Virus record (IMG/VR): IMGVR_UViG_3300031601_000025
Span: 1-27,574 of that record
Strand: one strand, 5' to 3'
Length of the DNA stretch: 27,574 bases
Origin: a virus
A model generated the notes under the pieces. It was not told the origin of the DNA. It saw nothing but the letters and a program-made list of their open reading frames with translations, and did no database searches. Positions 26,001-27,574 of the stretch are shown here, piece by piece. The translations under genes were made by a program, and so were the position numbers. Position 1 is the stretch's first letter. Each line of letters starts with the position of its first letter.

Positions 26001-27574
26001 GTCGGTGCCCCCACAGGCCACGCACAGCCGGGCACTGCCCACTTCAGTGAGCTGGCGGACGCTATTCAGTTCGTGGCTGAGACGATGGACCCCGTAGGTG
26101 CTGGTGGTGGCGGTGACTATGGGCAGTTCCGCCGCATCAAGGTCATTGGCCCGACTCTCGAAGACGCAACCAAGCTGCCCATTGCCTACCCGGACATCAG
26201 CGGGATCATCATCGAGGGTGCGGGGTGGCCACAAGATGGCACTGCTGTTGCTCCTCGTGGAATCCAGTGGGACGACAAAACTGTAGCCCTGTTTGACTTG
26301 TCAGACTGCTCCGGTTGGGTTTTCCGTGATCTGGTGTTCCGCAGCCCCGTCACATGGGAGCCAACGAACATCTGGGGTAAAACCCTGTTCGTGGTGGAAA
26401 CGGGTTCGGCTGAAGACATCCTTTTCGAGAACATTCTCCTTCAGGGCTACGCCCATGGGTTCCTCTACGTTTACACCAGTGCCGCAGACTATGACCGCAT
26501 CACGTTGCGCAACTGCATCGCTACCGACCTGACGGACTTCGCCGTGCTGGTGGGATCCACTGTGACTGCCAGTTACGGCCTGCGAATCGAGAACTGCCAC
26601 TTCGAGGTGGAGAAGGGAGTTCTTCGAGAGGTGGCAGCCCTCACTGACACCGGCATCATCCACATCGGAGATAGCGACACAGACGAAACTCACATCTTCG
26701 ACACGACCCTGATTGGTGGGCAGGTAGGCATCGTCGTTTTTGGTGACAGGGTGTGGATCGACAACTGCCAGATCAGCGACACGGAAACTGCTGGAATCTG
26801 GCTGAATCAACCAGATTTCGGGGCCATCCGGTCCTGCTCGCTGGCTCTTGTCCACACGACATTGGGTACTTCGGGACCGGCAACCCCCGCTAAATCTGGC
26901 ATCTATATGTACCGGCCGGACCAAATCTCGGTTCTGAACAACGGCGTCACCCTGTCTGGGGGCACTGCTGGCGACCAAGCCATCTACATGGAGACCACTG
27001 CGGGGCAGGCCAACAAGATCAGTGGCAATGAAACCGATTACGACATCGACACCCAAGGCGATACCGTGATTCGGGACAACACCATCACTGCTGGTGGGAT
27101 CACCGTCATTGGGGATGATTCAGTCGTTAGCGGTAACGATTGCCCCGCAGGGTTGGCGGTGACTGGGGACAATAACCGACTTGACCACAATTACTCGTCC
27201 GCAGGCACTCTGAGCATCACGGGGGATGACAACCTCTGCACGAGTTTCATGTCGGATGCCAGTGTCGGCGGTATCTGGGGGGCTAACAACCGTCTCGTCA
27301 GTAGCCGTTTTGATGACACGTTTGTCGTGAGCGGGGCCGATAACGTCCTTATCGGTAACGATTTGACATCGATCCTCATCAATGGGTCGCGGTTGATCGT
27401 CAAGGGCAACACCTTGAGCGGGTACATCTTTTCTGGTGGTGAATCTGAGACTAATGCGCCGAACAGCATCATTTCTGATAATGAAGTGGGTTCGTACATC
27501 GAAATCGGCAAGGGTAGCGATGACTGCATCATCAGCAACAACAGGTGCGTTGGGCAAATTGCTACAGCACAAGC
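23073..27574 (+). CDS. Giant tail spike-like protein with C-terminal beta-helix (partial, runs off window)
   Basis: From ATG 23073 (GGAG at 23060-23063) the frame stays open for 1500 codons to the window end with no stop, so the 3' end is missing. Residues 1-1000 are beta-rich with no family I can name, starting with a charged helical stretch (MVDYPTTKIKKALAQRGD). From about residue 1040 (IIIEGAGWPQDG) the sequence becomes a right-handed parallel beta-helix: VFRDLVFRS, ILFENILLQGYAHG, ITLRNCIATD, LRIENCHFEV, VWIDNCQISDTETAGIWL. The N-C/N-x-x pattern recalls pectate-lyase-like parallel beta-helix repeats. From residue 1329 the rungs become very regular. It is probably a spike or fibre that binds or degrades host surface glycan. 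Catalytic residues cannot be assigned, and enzymatic activity is not shown. Confidence 0.75.
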   Translation, partial: MVDYPTTKIKKALAQRGDSSAEKTAWQELMERHNTVPSTQALQAPDVIKGFSGSWAASYELGDSIRNTDQGESPAPVQLRTNRLGQPGMAEINFRPYDYGTTRHGKYGPSLVGHPISFEVVGPTLKNRDCVHQWIVDASGSADVLALDAVTALSTTTSEVALPATQNSMAEIYNLAAIPNGGLYLVVSMTGSPGTITDGIGGVGDGQIGDSTIALVPPRAAIVPTTESSKYEIFRVTSFTTTSVTLDSSKRLSDYFTFNSATGTPVIRAVTLIKPAATRLVAVPGSGARGLEKVFAFVPPKVALTDDMRPVYTSWLSLGRFDPWTCGPDMATMIAPGGVGVPTYYPQDYALPVPNPVAKGFGRLQGINGEATTILGMSQVLVVSDALDTSFSTLNIGKILRIFDVRRVGDGTWATGTSEGAPYEGDASEDRLLGYFEIMDAGVWGALGAHYYSLRAVSQFDPETGVPFYFNGDLTRMATGSAAGQSVNLQWTLHDPIETLWTDAYLNPAKLESARLKNLIDPRWARPSLKARSGAAFGHPSLPDRAAFSTATSNGGAPGSNANPGNLMDLGFRVVLYPALDTGTDLIPDFDHPVDCNEVIIDPFSTDTNQFIEVDYSAGLVTLSHAPYQEGQLLRDTAIWGNPSNPRNEMVIFASCVPFSQEPGQMGANPRVTGGITPTTDNNSCETPEQADAFGGRVYWPATTQTLTSGTQQSIRLDVQLSPIDIPPTGFVDVVLGTTPAGAPAFTSVAGEDRICTFGYTQVDYDNGGGGTTLTGTFGGAVSASTYGIVAGVTPATVVLRKNIVTPNTLDGTAGTDYRFDTTYGFAKRSEAIRFKHGTITSETDGSLTIDVTNPKTEAQEDLFGDLFSSWCLSGGVMTTVLPATKLDFTACTVLIAGVRSVLPAQRVTPSYSSSLYIYIDGTNPNCPVYATTATLALPSSNDVLIGRYTASAPNVLTYFDLRQPLADMDKRLDITVGAPTGHAQPGTAHFSELADAIQFVAETMDPVGAGGGGDYGQFRRIKVIGPTLEDATKLPIAYPDISGIIIEGAGWPQDGTAVAPRGIQWDDKTVALFDLSDCSGWVFRDLVFRSPVTWEPTNIWGKTLFVVETGSAEDILFENILLQGYAHGFLYVYTSAADYDRITLRNCIATDLTDFAVLVGSTVTASYGLRIENCHFEVEKGVLREVAALTDTGIIHIGDSDTDETHIFDTTLIGGQVGIVVFGDRVWIDNCQISDTETAGIWLNQPDFGAIRSCSLALVHTTLGTSGPATPAKSGIYMYRPDQISVLNNGVTLSGGTAGDQAIYMETTAGQANKISGNETDYDIDTQGDTVIRDNTITAGGITVIGDDSVVSGNDCPAGLAVTGDNNRLDHNYSSAGTLSITGDDNLCTSFMSDASVGGIWGANNRLVSSRFDDTFVVSGADNVLIGNDLTSILINGSRLIVKGNTLSGYIFSGGESETNAPNSIISDNEVGSYIEIGKGSDDCIISNNRCVGQIATAQ
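27057..27434 (+). repeat. Seven regular beta-solenoid rungs of 17-19 residues
   Basis: Residues 1329-1454 of the last protein divide into seven consecutive units beginning with Gly: GDTVIRDN, GDDSVVSGND, GDNNRLDHN, GDDNLCTSF, GANNRLVSS, GADNVLIGND and GSRLIVKGN, each continuing to the next Gly. Their lengths are 18, 18, 19, 19, 18, 17 and 17 residues. Each carries G(D/A)(D/N)N-like turn residues followed by alternating hydrophobic positions. The regularity suggests a narrow beta-solenoid continuing the upstream beta-helix. The DNA repeats are diverged. Confidence 0.7.

Noticed and set aside
1-27574. tRNA genes, CRISPR arrays, insertion sequences, attachment sites
   Set aside because: I saw no cloverleaf-like sequence, no spaced identical repeats, no transposase or integrase and no terminal inverted repeats.

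Overview
The window lies inside the late structural region of a large tailed bacteriophage or prophage. It comes from a moderately GC-rich genome, about 58-60% GC by eye. Every supported gene is on the + strand, and coding occupies nearly the whole window. Adjacent genes either overlap by one base (TGATG or TAGTG), overlap by 10 bases, or are separated by at most 60 bases. No transposase, tRNA, CRISPR array, replication gene or lysis gene is visible. The host cannot be named from the sequence.

Region 1 (1-6302) is a baseplate cassette. It holds the 3' end of an unidentified gene, a very large baseplate J / gp6-like wedge protein, an 80-aa Cys-rich miniprotein, a 265-aa protein with an HExxH zinc-metallopeptidase motif, and a 547-aa structural protein in the position often held by tail protein I. 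The junctions between the complete genes are one-base stop/start overlaps, so the cassette looks translationally coupled. A J-type protein usually implies a contractile tail, which suggests a myovirus.

Region 2 (6355-27574) is about 21 kb of host-contact or tail-periphery genes. It contains proteins of 1041, 1799, 215, 1226 and 1246 aa and a last one that is open at the window edge (at least 1500 aa). They are beta-rich and modular. They show pectin-lyase-like beta-helices, concanavalin A/LamG-like jelly rolls, an Ig-like domain, glycine-rich repeats, a tail-fibre-like C-terminus and a split conserved phage domain. They probably form the fibres, spikes and other peripheral parts of the tail, with the cassette in region 1 building the hub or wedge they attach to.

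The three longest gaps (6303-6354, 14896-14955, 23026-23072) each contain GCCTAT followed by A or C, 31-43 bases before the next ATG, and are the best places to look for internal late promoters. Several start sites share a GAGGnGAC..TGATG context. The points most worth a second look are the metallopeptidase and Cys-rich protein embedded in the baseplate cassette, and the stack of giant, apparently non-paralogous adhesin-like genes.
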